Positions 18,329-32,600 of a DNA stretch of 64,000 bases are shown piece by piece. The DNA lies in assembly GCA_038503065.1 (NCBI GenBank), contig JBCAMK010000011.1:1550001-1614000 (forward strand). Reading direction: 5' to 3'. This DNA comes from Paragyromitra xinjiangensis. Lineage: Eukaryota; Ascomycota; Pezizomycetes; Pezizales; Discinaceae. A program made the translations under genes and the position numbers. The notes beneath the pieces are model-generated. The model ran no database searches. It had not been told where the DNA came from and saw only the letters and a list, made by a program, of their open reading frames with translations. The stretch's first letter is position 1. Every line of letters starts with the position of its first letter.

Positions 18329-21063
18329 ATGGCCGCTCAATCCTCCTCAAAAAAACGTCCATTTTTGGCCCTGGCCTCGGTGAATGAAGACGATATCGAA
18401 TCGCCCCCAGTCACTAAAGTTTCTCGAAGATCTCTCATTCCAGCTGCTCTTCCAGCCCGAACACGCATCCCCAATCGTGATAAGACAATTGTTCCAGCTA
18501 CACGAAATCCTAGTTTGAACTCGAGCAATGAAGTTCCCAGGTCCAAGTTAATGCACCTTCACTATCGGAATAGTTCCCCTGGCAAGCGTCAATCCACTGA
18601 CTCGTTTTCTCTTGCTTCCCAACGTCATTCCCTGCCTTTATTGCAGTCCAAGTTACCAACACCCCCTCAACATGAGGACCTCGAAGATTTGATTGAGGAT
18701 GCTTTCTCTGAGGATGACATCGAGTTGGGTAACGCAGGTGCTCCCTGTATAGTAGATATGAAACCTGCTAGAAACTCGAGCCCTCAGCCTCGGCCTCGGG
18801 AAACCAGTGTCACGATAATACGTGATGGCCTTGGGGAAGCCAAAACTTCCTGGGCTGCTTCTAAAGATACAGGAAGTAGCTATGATGGATGCCATTTCTC
18901 GCCAAGGCATTCTCCTCATTTTACTTTATCTGCTGTATCAAAAAACAAGTCACTTGGTATCTGTGCCCCGCCAATCTTACTTTTGCATTGGGCGTGATGG
19001 TTGCTAACCTATCCTCCCAGTAACAGACTCCCGCCCATGGTCAGAAAGATTCGCCCCAAAATCTTCGGTTGATCTCGCAGTGAATCCAAAAAAAGTATCT
19101 GAAGTCCGATCCTGGTTGGAGCATGTCCTGGACGGTTTCTCGAAGAAGCGGCTTTTAGTTCTCAACGGTTCTGCCGGTACAGGGAAGACAGCAACCATAA
19201 ATGCTTTATCGAAGGAATTGGGGTTTGAGATTCTGGAATGGAAAAACCCCAGTGGCGCCATCCGCGGCGATGTGTATGAAATTGAAGGAGCCTTTAGTGC
19301 AGGCCTAGCAGGTGTTTTCGAGGAGTTCATGGGCAGGGCAGGCAGATTTGGCAGTTTGAACATGTCTTCAACTTCGCCTTCCTTTGGAGCACAGAAATCG
19401 GCACGGAGAAGTGCGCCGTCTTCCAATGGTAAAGAAAACAAGAAAATAATTTTGATCGAAGATTTCCCCAATGCCCTTTTCACATCCTCTTCAGCCCCTC
19501 TTGCAGCTTTTCGACATACCATCAAATCGTTTCTCACGTTTGCCTCCTCTCGCCGCACTGTGCCGCAATTACCACCCTTAGTTCTTATAATATCTGAGAC
19601 GGCTACCTTTTCCGGCCCCAATGCCTTTACAGCTCATCGATTACTATCTTCAGAAATTCTCCATCACCCTCTCACGACTTCCATAACCTTTAATAAGATT
19701 GCTCCAACTTTCATGCTAAAAGCACTCTCCGCCATAATGGCTCAAGAGCACCGTGAATCATATCGCAAGTTCGGACCCAGCAAAGCGCTATTGGAGGCTT
19801 TGACAACTAGTGGAGATGTGAGAAGTGCTATTATGTGCCTTGAATTCTTAGCTGTGGATGGGGGCGTCGGAGCCTTTTCTGAACAGGCAACTTCCACGAA
19901 AAAAAAGAAACTGAAATTGAGAGATCGTGAGCTGAACGACATTGAACGAGAGATGCTTATCGGTGTTACCCAAAGAGAATCACGGTTGGGCATTTTCCAC
20001 GCAGTAGGGAAAGTGGTATACAACAAGCGTGAGGAATTCCACTTTGATGTTTTGTATGGACTAAGTCGGACTAAATATTCTCTTAAACAAGATAGGATAC
20101 GGAGATGACGTAGAAGATCCTTATGTTCCACCACCCCCAAGGCCATTACTAAAAGCTCATGCCTGGAGAAATAGGGCGAGTAAGGTAGATATTAGTTGTT
20201 TGATGGATGAAGCTGGAATGGATGCTCAAACCCTAATCTCCGGATTTCACGAGAATTATATCGGCTCTTGCAATTTTCTGGGAGGTTTCTCCCCTAAGAC
20301 CCATTCTGTTGAAGAACTGCTCGATTGCACCAATAGCTGCCTCGAGGGCTTGAGCGATAGCGATCTACTGGCCACCCCGCGCCCCTACTATCCTACGCTA
20401 GGAGCTGGAAGAAACTATGAAGGATTAGAGGGTTCCTCTGGAACAGGGCTGAGACAAGACGAAATTTCGTTTCAGGTTGCAGTCCGCTGCATCATCTTGG
20501 CGTTACCATCTCCAGTTAAGAGGGATGCCAAAGATAACAAAATGTTTTATCCAACCGCGCTCAAGCTCTGGAGAGACAAACAAGAAATCGAGAGTATGCT
20601 CGACCTGTTTGTGCGGAAATTCAGTTTGTCTGGTGATGAGAGCGTCGGAGGCAGTGGTGTGCTTGCGGCTGGAAGATCGGAGATGCTGTTAGAGAGACTG
20701 CCATACCTAAAAATTGTGATGAGAGCGCAGCAGCAGAAAATTGCCACCAGTAGATCCCTAGAAACGACCAACAATACCCGAAGAAGACTTATTGAGGAGC
20801 TTGAGACAGTTACGACCCTTAAGGGTATTCACGGACAGAGCGAGGAAATACCAGATGAAGACCCAGTCGGAGGACGAATAAGCTTGGACGAACTGGAGGC
20901 TGCAGAAGAGCAGGAAAAGGGGATATCTCGTATGGCAGCGGATATAAAGTCGGAAGCCCATCGTGGGAGAAAACAGGAAGTGAAAGACAAGCAATGGGCA
21001 TCAAAAGTGGCGGGCATAGAAACATTATTGTTGCCTGACGATGATATCGAGGATGATTGGTAA
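18329..21063 (+). CDS. rad17: Checkpoint clamp loader Rad17
   Basis: Large subunit of the Rad17-RFC complex, which loads the 9-1-1 (Rad9-Rad1-Hus1) clamp on damaged DNA in the nucleus. There are three exons: 18329-18956, 19021-20028 and 20096-21063, with introns of 64 bp (GTATCT...CCTCCCAG) and 67 bp (GTGAGG...AAGATAG). Joined, they give 867 codons in one frame. The first ~205 residues are low-complexity with acidic patches. Then come DSRPWSERFAP (~212), Walker A GSAGTGKT (259-266) and Walker B ILIEDFPN (~353-360). Further family blocks are AVGKVVYNKR, MDEAGMDAQTLISGFHENYI and the Rad17 C-terminal region. The tail ends in an acidic DDDIEDDW-like segment, as in other Rad17 proteins. The start was chosen as the first ATG in a good context, preceded by an ACGCGT box. 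Length fits fungal Rad17/Rad24. Confidence 0.93.
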
Positions 21064-22248
21064 CGCTGTCTATGTTAATAGAGGGAGGTTTGGTTGATTT
21101 TCCCCAGGTCAATCCTTTCTTGGTTTAACCATGGTAAGCAATCATTCATCAACATTAATAGAATGAGAAATTTTGCCGGATTAGTTTTCTTACTACCGAT
21201 AGAGATATATTCTGCTGGATTGTGGGAATTTTGGCATGATTTATAGAGTTTTAGCTATCTACTTTTTAATTAAATGGATGATCGTTCTATTTGGTGAGCT
21301 CTAACAGGTAGAATATGTAGCTAGCCCCTTGATATTCTGTAGTAGGAGAGCCGACAGGAACCCAAAAACCTCGTTTAGATAGATACACCCCAACATAAAA
21401 AAGTAACGAGTCCGAGCAAAAAACACCAAGTAATTCATACCTCACAAATCGCCTCAAGTAAAAGTAAGTAAACGATGTATTATCATTCACCACACCACCC
21501 TTTTGAGCCTCAACTAGGGGACATAGCGGTTCTATTCCTTATTTTTCGCTATCTACCTAAATAGCATCGGAAATCTCACCATAGGGTGGGAAATATTTAC
21601 CAAGCGGAACGGCCCCAGAAACATCACCAAAGATTGCGATAACTACCAACCTCACACTAATAGATACTGTCCTTTCTGAACTTTTTCCCCCTTCCTTTTC
21701 CAGGCGCGACAATATTCTTCTCGAGCAGCTTTTTAGATACATCTGCAGTAAAACCCCGTTAGTGGCTTGGGGTTGGAGCTCAATCTTTTGCACAGGACTG
21801 ACAATGACTTTCGTTTACAGCTGGCGAGATGGGTTACGCCCCCGTCATCCTCAACTGCAATTCTGAGTGCAACTCCAGCAGCCAGACCTTGACGAAGAAA
21901 AAATCACTAAGACTCGCATTTACCCACAGATACTGCAGCACAACATGATTGATAATATACATACACCCCAATATAAATACGTTAGATTACATGGAATAAA
22001 GATAATCAATGACGAGAGGAGAGGAAGAAATATTTTTTATGTATCGCAATCGCGATCAACCAAATCATACCAAATGCTCCGTACTCAACTCCCAAAAAGG
22101 AAACCTGCGTTTATCATGGAAAAGAGGCCTTCGGCTTTTCCAGCGCAAAAATCATACCTAATGAAACTGACAAAAATAAAGAGAATGAAGAAACTGTTCG
22201 CCGATCGGAATCTCCCACATTACTATCCAAAGGCCTCTTATCGTCATG
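21064..22248. other. Intergenic, between convergent 3' ends
   Basis: About 1.2 kb between the stop codons of rad17 (+) and the coiled-coil gene (-). It is AT-rich with no supported coding region. It probably contains both 3' UTRs. Confidence 0.6.
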
Positions 22249-25200
22249 CTATTTCTTTGCTTTCTTGGCTCCTAGCTTCTTCGGTAGCTTGCTCTTCCTC
22301 GACGATTTTGGAGACTTCTGTTCCTTTACTTCTTCCTTGGGGGGGCTGACCTCTGAATCGACATCCTCGGCGGCAGCCATGGATAGCTCACCCTCGGCCA
22401 CTTCGGGAGTGACTTCAGATAGTTCAAGATTCATAACAGGTACCAACTCCAGCAGGGTTTCCTCGGTTGTTTCAACCACGAGCAGTGGTTCGTTGATTGG
22501 AGCCTCGGCAGATACCTCGACCATTGACGCTTCAGCAGGGGCTTCAGCATCCTCGTGAACTTCAGGGCTTTCCATGATGGGATCTAGTGGCCCTTCCAGG
22601 GTTAGATCAAAATCCTCGGCGGGGGGGATCGCAGCTTCCGTCACAAAATCCTCTTGATTCGGGTTCGCTTCTCCTTCCACGATCTCCTCCGGCTCCAGTT
22701 GCAGCTCCTGCTCAACTTCAACTCCACCAATCACAGACTCAATTGCCAGCTCCTCAGCCAGCTCCTCAGCCAGTTTCTCCCTGGAGACATCAGTGTCGAT
22801 AACTTCTTCATCATTAACCATTCCACTATCCGCCTCGCATTTTTCCTCGGCCTGGGTCTCGGAATGTGTTTCAGCTTCAACCACTAGTCCTGCAGTATCT
22901 TCAGTCTCCTCGGCTTTTTCGAATTCTTCATCTTTTTTGCAAATTATGTTAGCGGTAGATCATTGTTTATGGGAAATCTGGTAGCAATTACCTCCTGCCA
23001 GTTGTGGGGCTGCTTTCTCATCAACTGCTACTTCGGCAGATACCTCTTGCGTTGTGATATTCCCAACCTCAGCACTAGTCTCCTCCATCACGAGCTCCAC
23101 CTTAGCGTCGCAATCAACGGTATCGTTTCCAAGCAACTGTTGTTCACATTCGGCTTCGATGGTTAGGGGGATAGTTTCTTCTACCTCTTTCAGAGCTTCA
23201 AGGTCCGTGGTTTTTGCCAGTGCAACAGCAATTTCCGCTTCTCTTAACGCTTCCTCAATTGCCTCCTCAGCCTCGTCATTCATTCTTGATAGTTCTTGCT
23301 CCTGAATGGCCTCGTCTTCCACCATTGGTATCGGGTCAACATCCCCAGCCTCGGCGGTTACGATCTCTTCCGCTACCTCTCCAGATAAACAATCAGCTTC
23401 TAGCTGCGCTACACGCTCCCCAGTCATCATAGGGATAGGCAGCTGTAGAAGGTTGAGCTCATATCTTCGGTGGAGGACTGGTAAGCAATCGGTGTAAAGT
23501 GCTGTTCCCTTAGAGAAGACAAGACCACTATCGAGCACGGCTAGAGGACGGTGAAGGGTTGGCAGGGTGCCTTCTCGAGAAAAGACGGGAAGGAGAGGCA
23601 GAATCATGGCACGGCCGGTAGCAGCTGCTTTAAGTTGAGAGGTGAGGAGAACGTTATCGAAGTAAGGGCTGTGTCTCTCATATGAATAGCACTCCCAAGA
23701 ACCTTTTTCTGTGTCATCCATGCTCATCGAAGCCGTAATTATTTCGCGCTCCATCCGTGCATAACGCCAAGTCTCAACAGCAAATTTCACAATCCGGGAG
23801 ATCCCAGAAGTGATGATATCCATGTTCTTCTGGTCAGCGAAGGGCTTGACATATCCGGCAATCTCCTCGATCACGCTTGAAGCAGCGACTCCCGCGTTCT
23901 TTTTGGCATTGGATGCGGTATAGCCAGCAAGAAGAGTGTAATGCCGCCAGACCGCCTCTTTTCGTGTCGACTTCTCGCGAAGTTGGTTCGACATGGATTG
24001 GAAAAAAGTATCAGCCTTGTCGTATCTCTTACCTAGTGAGAACAAGAATGGCTGAAAGATTCGGTGGCAAAGGTATTTTGAAATAATATGTTGAACATAT
24101 GCCATTCGGATGAGACGGGAGGCATCGCTATTTCCGAGCATTGATGGAAGGCCTGGAGGCAACTCGGCAAGCACCTTCTATATGTTGGAAGCATTCATTT
24201 AGCATACCAATATCTCATTAGTATGGGACTATCAGCTACTCACGTTGGGAGGTGAGATCGGCAAGTTCGAGAACTCGCCTGAGATATCGATAATATCCTT
24301 CGCAAGCTTCTGAAATGCGTCGATACTGTTTTCAGACACAAGTCAGTCAAGTATACTTCATGAAATATCACTCGCGCTTCAAAATGCGATACTCACTAGA
24401 AACAATCCCCCCGAGATCGAATTTCTGATCCCTCTTCCTCTTCGGCGACTTCTTTGAGCGTCTCAACAAGCTTGTTATTGTCATTCAACAAGCTGGTTTT
24501 GACATTTTCGAGCTGATTGATCATTTCCTGAAGCTTGGACTTCTCGCTTTCCCACTCACCCCTCTGCCTTTCTTTTTCGGAAATTAAGGTCTCTTTGTCT
24601 CCTTGTAGGGTAGCTGTCCTGTCCTCAAGGGTGGCAACGGTCCCTTCAAGCCCTGTCTTCTCGTCCTGTAGTGCCGCTTTCTCGCCCAGGAGCGTAGACT
24701 TTTCATCAAGCAACGTGGATTTTTCATCAAGAAGAAGGGTCTTTTCGTCGATGAGAGTGGTCTTTTCCACGAGTAGAGTAGAATTCTCATCGAGGAGGGT
24801 GGTTTTTTCGACAAGGAGAGTAGACTTTTCGTCAAGGAGTGTGGATTTTTCATCGAGAAGAAGAGCTTTTTCTCCTTCTAGGCCTGCCTTATCGGTTTCG
24901 AGTGCTACCCTAACATCCTCCAGCACCTGCTTATCTTCCTCCAGGCCTTTGATGATCTCATCCAACCGACTCTTTTCGTCCTTAAAATCTGAGATTATCT
25001 TCTCCTTCTCCTCTCCCCATTCCATCTTGGCCGTTTCAAAATAGCTAACCATCTCTGCCTTTTCATTCTCGAAATTTTCATGGAGCTGAGTTTTTTGATT
25101 CGCAAAATCGTCTTCGATACCTTTCCTCTGGGAGGCGAAGTCCTCTTCCATAGACAGCTTTTGTGATGAGAAGTCCTCAGTCATTTTTTGTTTCTCCGCC

Positions 25201-26627
25201 GCAAATTCCTCCCCCATTTTTTGCCTTTCAGCGGTAAAACAGCTTTCCATGCCTTGCTTCTCCTCTGCAAAGATACCTTCCATACCCCTCTTCTCTTCCG
25301 CGAATACCTCCTCGACCTCTTTCACTTTCGCTGTATAGATATCTTCCAGATCCTTTATCTTGGCTTCGTGGAGCTCTTCGAGTTCCCTTACCCTTGCCTC
25401 ATGGCCCGCTTCTAACTCCTTGACCTTGTCTGCATGGGATTCTTCGAGGTCTATTGTCTTGGCGCCGTGCATTTCCTCAAGGGACCTCTTCTCAGCTGCG
25501 AAAGTCTCCTCCATCGATTTTTTTTCAGCATCATGACCTTCTACCATAGAGACCTTCTCGTTGTCATGGGCGGTGAGTGTCTCCTCCTTCCACTTCTGGA
25601 ATTCCTGCTCGAGTGCCTCCCTTTCCTGATTGAACTTCACCTCAAACTCGATTCTCTCCTTATCTTTAGTCTCAATGGAAGCGTTCAATCGCTTGACCTC
25701 GACCTCCAAGTCGGCAATCTTTAGTTTGAGGCGATTGATCTCAGCCGTATTCATCTGGAGATTTTGCTCCATATTCTCCTTCAGGGCTTCGAGTTGTCTC
25801 TCTTTTGTTTGCAGCTCCTCAATATCCTTATCCTGTTCGGCAGCGATCTGATAGTAGCGTTGGAGCTCATCATTGACAGCGTTGTACCGATCACAAAGCT
25901 GCTGCAAACTTGGGATGGAGAGCGTGAGAGAGGTAACAGCTCCCTGAGCTCTCTGGATGATGCCATCAAGGTTGCTGTGAGGATCTCCTTGAAAGCCGCT
26001 CAGGGGAGGTGAGAGACGGCCACCATAGATTGGCCCATCATCTATCGCATCTTCGAATGGATACATATCATGACGTGGGGGTCCCATCTCGCTGGGTGCA
26101 TGGCTTGCGTAGCCTTGACTACTAATCCGACGCACAAGCTCGCTGCCACCTTGATACCGGAGAGCAAAGGAAGGTCTACGGCTCTGTGGCTGCCGCATAT
26201 TAGCGGAATTTGGTGCTGTCGGAGGATATTGCCCGCCATATTGATCAGAACGCCTTTCTGGATAGTCTCGCGGAATGTTGATAGGCTGAGGAGGCTGGTA
26301 ATTAGAAACATGGGGTAGTTGTTGATGGTGTTGATAAAATGAAGGATATGCGTTTGTGGTTGGGGGTGTCGTCTGGTGAGGAGGGGTAGGAGGATATTGT
26401 CCGTGGTGAGGGTACCGAGGACTGTGAGGATATGTTGGGGATCGGGAGCCAGACTTCATCATTCTGATAGGCTCCGGAAGCGGCGCTAAGTTTTCCGAGG
26501 GAGGCGGCGAAATTGATGGCTCCATCACCGGCGGTTCGGGAGCTCTGGGTAAGGTTGATGTTCTGGAATGGGTTGGCTCATCGAGGGAAACCTGTGCAGG
26601 ACGCGGAGCAACAGATGCAGAAGACAT
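22249..26627 (-). CDS. Large coiled-coil protein, conserved in filamentous fungi
   Basis: Four exons (26627-24397, 24325-24244, 24177-22992, 22931-22249) with introns of 71, 66 and 60 bp join into 1393 codons without a break. Residues 1-200 are Pro/Ser/Gln-rich and likely disordered. Residues ~240-735 are a long coiled coil, including a run of heptads of the STLLDEK type (~580-650) and repeated EEKxGMExxFxAE units. Residues ~745-1030 are globular, with SRLIRMAYVQHIISKYLCHR, IFQPFLFSLGKRYDKAD and ETWRYARMEREII. I remember similar blocks in uncharacterised proteins of other Pezizomycotina. The last ~330 residues are strongly acidic and end in a Lys-rich tail (KSKLPKKLGAKKAKK). The start is the ATG at 26627; an in-frame TTG lies two codons upstream. 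The function is unknown. A cytoskeletal or scaffold role is only a guess from the coiled coil. Confidence 0.85.
24690..24880 (-). repeat. 21-bp coding repeats (heptads) in the coiled-coil gene
   Basis: About nine in-frame 21-bp units, each encoding a heptad such as STLLDEK, STLLVEK or TTLLDEN, lie within the coiled-coil region. Leucine falls at constant heptad positions. The near identity of the DNA units points to recent tandem duplication within a structural repeat. Confidence 0.8.
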
Positions 26628-29600
26628 TTGCAAATTCCGTTCTATTTTTATCTATCCTGAAGGAGTTGGCAAGCGAGGAATCTAACGTCTTCAGCACGAG
26701 CTCAGCGTGTGGTTTCTTTCTCCTACACAGATTGTGTGGTCAGATATCTGGATAAGCCTATATTTGTTGGTTGGGTGAGGTGGCAGGAGATATAAGTTGT
26801 ATAAAAACTCTTTAGGCAGCTTACCAGAGAAGTCGGAGCACAAAGATATCTTAACCCTAGCTTCGTCTGAAGGATTCGGTGTGAGTTGTGAGTGCTGTGA
26901 AAGCTGTGACGAAAGGCTAGAAGACGTGGTCTCCAAAGTCAGACTATATACCCACAATCACGATATTTAGTGATTGGGATTATGGGGAAATCTCAAGAGC
27001 GGGGAAAGGAGGCATATCCATAGGGAAGAAGCAATTTTGTCGTAGAACATAAGAACATACCGGCAAGCCAACGGCGTCAAGCAGACAGGCCTTTTTGCAA
27101 GAGCGGGGCGTGGGGTACCTGCTTGCCTGAACTTGCAAACAATCTGTCAGCCTTTTCCTGGTCTGACATGAGAGATTAATGACCCGGGCTAAGAGTCTAT
27201 AGAAAAGAAAAAGAAAAAGCATATTACAAAACGCACCAGCAAAGTAATAATTATTTGTGCCTTCAGATAGTGTGATCTGAAAGATGCTGTAGTGGATGAT
27301 GGCCACAATGAGGATTAAGAGGACGTTATGTAAATAGAGGAAAATCGCGGGGGTTTATATGAAATAAATTTTCGGAGCTCATAGCATGAGTGCGCAAGAT
27401 GATTCGGAGAAACCCCAAAATTAATTCAGATGGCGATATCATATTGGAAATAGAACGGAACCGAGCAGAGGAAGAGGGTGGGGGAGTACACCATTCGTTT
27501 GCAAAAGAGAGGTAGATCTCTGCACCAAAAAGCATCATCCACAGGAACGGACCACTGCTTCTGCAGATATCGTGCCCTTGAAGTTGATGAGGGGCAGCAT
27601 GTGTACTCACGTTGCTTTGCCGGTCGACGACGTAATTATGCCTATTATGCCTATTATCATTTTTACTTTTTTTTTTTTTCTCACCCTGACACAGCAGAGC
27701 CAAACCAATGGGTCTTCTTTCAAAAAAAAATCTGGAAAAATGCTATGGTTGGTGGAGCAAATAAATCCTGAGCAGGTGAGATGCGGACGAAAAATATGTG
27801 GATATACCCTATAAGAAAACATATATCTGATTTAACCATTCACCAACAATTCACCGCAGGAAAATAACAAGCATCTTGATTGAGAAGAATGTTAAGAGAA
27901 TTAGCGAGACTAGATAGTACAAAACCACTCGAGGCGCACGACGAGACCGTCGGAAACCGCGTTTAACAGCAGAGACGTGGCTCTCGTCGGTTCTTTCTCC
28001 GAGTCCACATTGCTATCAGTGGTCAAGGTTTTACCAAACCACCATTAGTTTTTAGCCCACCAAGGCAGAGCTCTGGGGAAATATTACGAGAAAAGGATGG
28101 CTAGATGTTGTGTTGTCAACTTACCCGCAGCTGCATATCAATTTCCCACCCCAGGGGCACATGGGATCAGCGGTTGAAACGTTACCCTAGATGTCTGCCC
28201 TAGGTACTGCTTACCTGCATACCCGTCGACTGCCAGTGCGAGCAAAGAGAAGATCCTCGATATTACTCTTGTTGTAATGCTAAAAGACTACATCGTGCTG
28301 CGAAATCGTGGGGCACTGAATGGGCATCTACAGACCAGTAATCGCTTTTATTTCAACATTTACACCTCTCGGTAAGAATCCGAAAGGCTTTTGAGTCTTC
28401 GACTAAAATAATGAATGATTGCCTGGTCAAACTTCTAAATCAGCCCGACCCATGAAAGGAATCTACACGCCAAGTCTGGGGCATTTGGGCCCGGACGTCA
28501 CGCTTCTGGATATTCTTTTCGCCGGGCCCAAGCTACAGGGGTATATTCCCGTTGTCGGTTGCCCAGCGAACAACGCATCACCAATGGCCATTGCATATCC
28601 CACCACCAAATGTCAAGCCCAGACCTGTTCCATATTCGCCCCATCAACACCATTACTCTTGCCTAAGCTTCTCAATTCCCGCCCAAAGATAGGATTCCGT
28701 TTAGCAATCCTGGCAGCCTACATTTTGCGGGGACATGACATCCAGTTATTTCACCGACGATTGGTTTAGCTACTCACAGCATCGAACTACATCACCGATA
28801 CTTAGGTATCTGTCGATGAGAAATCCCAGTCCTTCATCATCTAAGTGATCTCTATGTGCTTTTGCTGGGACGACAGTTGATACCCGAGGCAAGATCCCGA
28901 TGTTAGCCCTGGCTCTTAGAGGCTAAAATCACATGCATATCACTGTAACTCCCGTTTGAATTTGATTGAAGTCACGAATTATCACTGGCTCTATGCAGAG
29001 AAATGTGAGCGTCTGAAAACGGATCAGAGCTGACTGTTTCAAATATATTATACTTCTAGCCTATGATCCGGAAATTATATTTTAGCTCATTTGTTTGCAT
29101 GCATTTTTAAAAAATATTTTATCTATGTGTGCAACTGCGCAAGAAGAGAGGAATTTCAGTGAGAGGGGCCGAGAGATTGTAGCACAAACCTGTAGTGCGA
29201 AATTGGACTGCATGCTCGCATTACTGTTAGAGATATGTCGGCACAAGCCTATTGGAGCGAAACATAGTCCGGAAACGCAGGATTCAATAGAAAGGTGCAC
29301 ACAAAGTGGCGCGAAAGAAACGGAACCAAACCTAACGCCTTTTGGTTAAAATTCCTGCAGCTTTCCAACCGAGAAATGCCTAGGTGCATAAAACCTTGGG
29401 GGGATCATATCAACACAGCAAAATACGGAACATTATAATCCTTATCTCGTGTGGCATGATAAATTTCTGAAGTTAGCCGTTTCTCTCCAGCTATCCGGGA
29501 GTCGCTTCTTCTCGTTCGAACACTGCCGCCAATTATCCGGCAAAGCAAAACAATGATTTCCTAACCAATAAGCCAGACCGTGGTAAAGTCGCCAGAGCCC

Positions 29601-32600
29601 CATAATAAGTTTCGTTGCTTTGTTGCTAGATTGATCAAACACAGCCGAAGAAAATATCCGAGGGCAATGATCAACCAGTGGGTAGCAAGAGGCCAATCAC
29701 AACGTCCAAATGGCCGTTTGCTAAAGCCACCAGCCGCCGCCGACATATGTATGCGGGAGAACTGTCGTACGGACATGTACTTATTATATCCCTACCAGTC
29801 GGAATCTCAAAACGAGCTGACAGTCTTCATTGAATGCGGCTCTAGCTACCTGTTAGAACCTCACTTTATCCAAACTACTGATAGTCGGAATAAACAATCA
29901 ATTCCCTCAAACTTCAATTAAGCTCGAATACAAAAATCAAGGCGCTTTGGGCAGAGCCACTTACAGCAGAGGCAGGAACAAATTTTCATTCTCAATCTCA
30001 GCGGGCTCGGGTTGGGTGCCGAACAAGCGTCCGCTTTACAATCGGCCCTATCCCCAAAAGGAAACATGTCTTCACAGCTGATATTCCTTATACCCCATGT
30101 TTTATTGAGATTGGAATTTAAACTTGGTGGGATCCTCGAGGCTTGGGATTCCGAAGGTTAACTTTTTCTGGGGTAGCCCTATAATTACTTTTATATGCGG
30201 GTCCAGCCCAAGTTGTAGCTAGCGTCAACGATTGAAAGTTTTTCCGAGTCTGGACGACTTTACATACGAATGAGATACATGTGGTAAATCCCAAAGAGGC
30301 TTGGGCTATGTGAAATAAACAAGATTATGCAAAAGAGGCCGCAAGATAAAAAAAACCCCCCCAATCCTGCACCCAGCAGAGAGCTCCCGAACCCGCCCTG
30401 ACTATTGTGGGATCTGACTCAAAAAGTAAACCTAGGTACTAATCGAAATAACGTCGACGCGGCGAAATTCTAGACCTGCAAATGGGATCAATATCCGAGG
30501 CTGTAGCGCGCAGAATCCTCATGACTGTGATGGTAGTCGGCTTATAGCGCACTGCGCTGTGCATCAAAATACGAGTAGGCAAGCCTTGCGGACGCCCTTC
30601 ATATGATGGACCCCCCACTTACAGTGGCTCTTTTCAGATACACACAGCATCTCTATTGACACATAATATCTTTTCACTCCAGCTAACCTTTACTGATGTG
30701 CTCAGAGAGTTTTTGACGTTGCGTTTCTCGCCATAGGGTAAGGATGGATGTATGGGAGATCTAACGTTCCATGGGCAACGTTGTTCCCACATTCCTGTCG
30801 ATCCAACAACTCCCACCTAATCAACGCTCTAAAATAACATGTACAGTTGAGGCTTTTAATGCCTAATCAAATACCAATCTCCAATCAACGCCACAAGAAA
30901 TTCTTTTAACGGCGTTTCTCTACTGTGGCTTTACTAATGAATATTTTCTTGGGGTTTCTAGACTCATGCGCTTTCCCGCACCATACCATTTCTTTCTACA
31001 AATTTGCAAGATTCCAGAGATTTCTAGCATCCCAACTGCAAGCCTCGATGAACTACTCTCATCTCATACACCTCTGTTCAAAACCAGACGGCAAACATTG
31101 TAGACCGCTGTGCACAGGACGCCATTGAGATTGTAAAAATACTGATGTAGTGTTTAACGCCGACAGAATACCGTTTTTTTAGGTACGAAAACCTACTTTC
31201 CTAATGACTCTAAGATAAACACCGATCGGAGACTCTCCGGAGCATTATTCTTGTATCAACCGTTAATATACTTGGGCTGGGAATAAATTGTCGCTCCAAC
31301 TTGCGCTACAAACGGGCGATTTCAATAGTTGCCAAGGTAGAATTTATTCCCACCCCAAGTACAACCTCGATGTCCAAAAGTGATTGATATACATAATAAT
31401 AATCATGAACCAAGCTCATTGATTAAAGAATATGCTCCTCGTTCTGGATTTTTCTCATCTTTATCAGCCCTAAGTTTCAAAGAGATAGCGACAATTGCGC
31501 AATCAGTTGATAAGATATTTTGACGTAGGCTCCGAACTCTTGGCTCCGAAAAGCTATATTATGCAACTCTATGCAAGGTTACTAGCTCACTCGCTACCTT
31601 GCATCACTTGATAAGCGTATGCAGCTCGTTAGAGTATGACAAACTAGATGCTCATCCGTTCCACATTCCCTATGCCAGTACTCGTAAGTCGTTGGTGTCT
31701 TTGGTTTGGGCTATACCCACACACCATAGAACGATTACGTATAGGTACATAGAGACGGCCCGAATTAAAAAAAAGTTTGGCAATCCACGAGCGCTAATAA
31801 GGTAGGCAGCTTAAAAATATCGCGGGTTGCGCCATTCCTCCGGCTATGCATTACACCTGCGCATCACATAGTATCACTCATCGCCAAGCTCTATAGCCTA
31901 TAGGGTGGATTTTAGTCCCGAGCACGCAGCTTGCCGCCGCCCTACAGTACGTAAGCATTAGGGAGCTTAAGCAGACTTGGACTAGGTATCAGGGTTGGCA
32001 TACATTATACGGGAGCAAGTTTAACTTGCGGAAAAGTGTGCATAAAGCTGACGATAGGAATCAGAACGGCATGGCAGACTCCTCACTTCACTAAGCCAGA
32101 TTATATCTTATATAACTAGTAGTTAGTACAACACGAACCCTGATATGCGAAACGCACATGGAAACTCTGTTCTAGACATAGACAAAGAACAAACCTCCAC
32201 CCGTACAGCCGCGCCCCGAAAGTCTTCGCACCACTTCCAAGCTTGGCCGCCGACGGATTGGGCTATAATTCCTGCAAAAGATCATATAAGGTGGTAAGAT
32301 TTTATTTAGTATGTCATTATTTATATCCATGTTCTCTTTCTGTTTGCTGTTCTCTAGCTTATTTCAGGATTATTTCATTGTAGTGATCTTCTTGGTTGTT
32401 GGGGCGCGAAGACTTTTGGAATCCGGTTGTACCGATTGCCCTTTAGCGTAAAAATTTGTTGTATCTTAGCGCTGGTTGGGCGCTTGCGACTTGTGCTGCC
32501 ATTTGCTAATCCAAAATATCTCCAGAGTGACTGGTGGGAAAATTTCGGAGCTATGTACTACGGGAGGTGTCTACGAAGTCCGTTTTCGCTATGGCCTAAA

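Noticed and set aside
28419..28769. 116-codon frame, + strand
   Set aside because: No recognisable family and no supporting splice structure. It may be chance.
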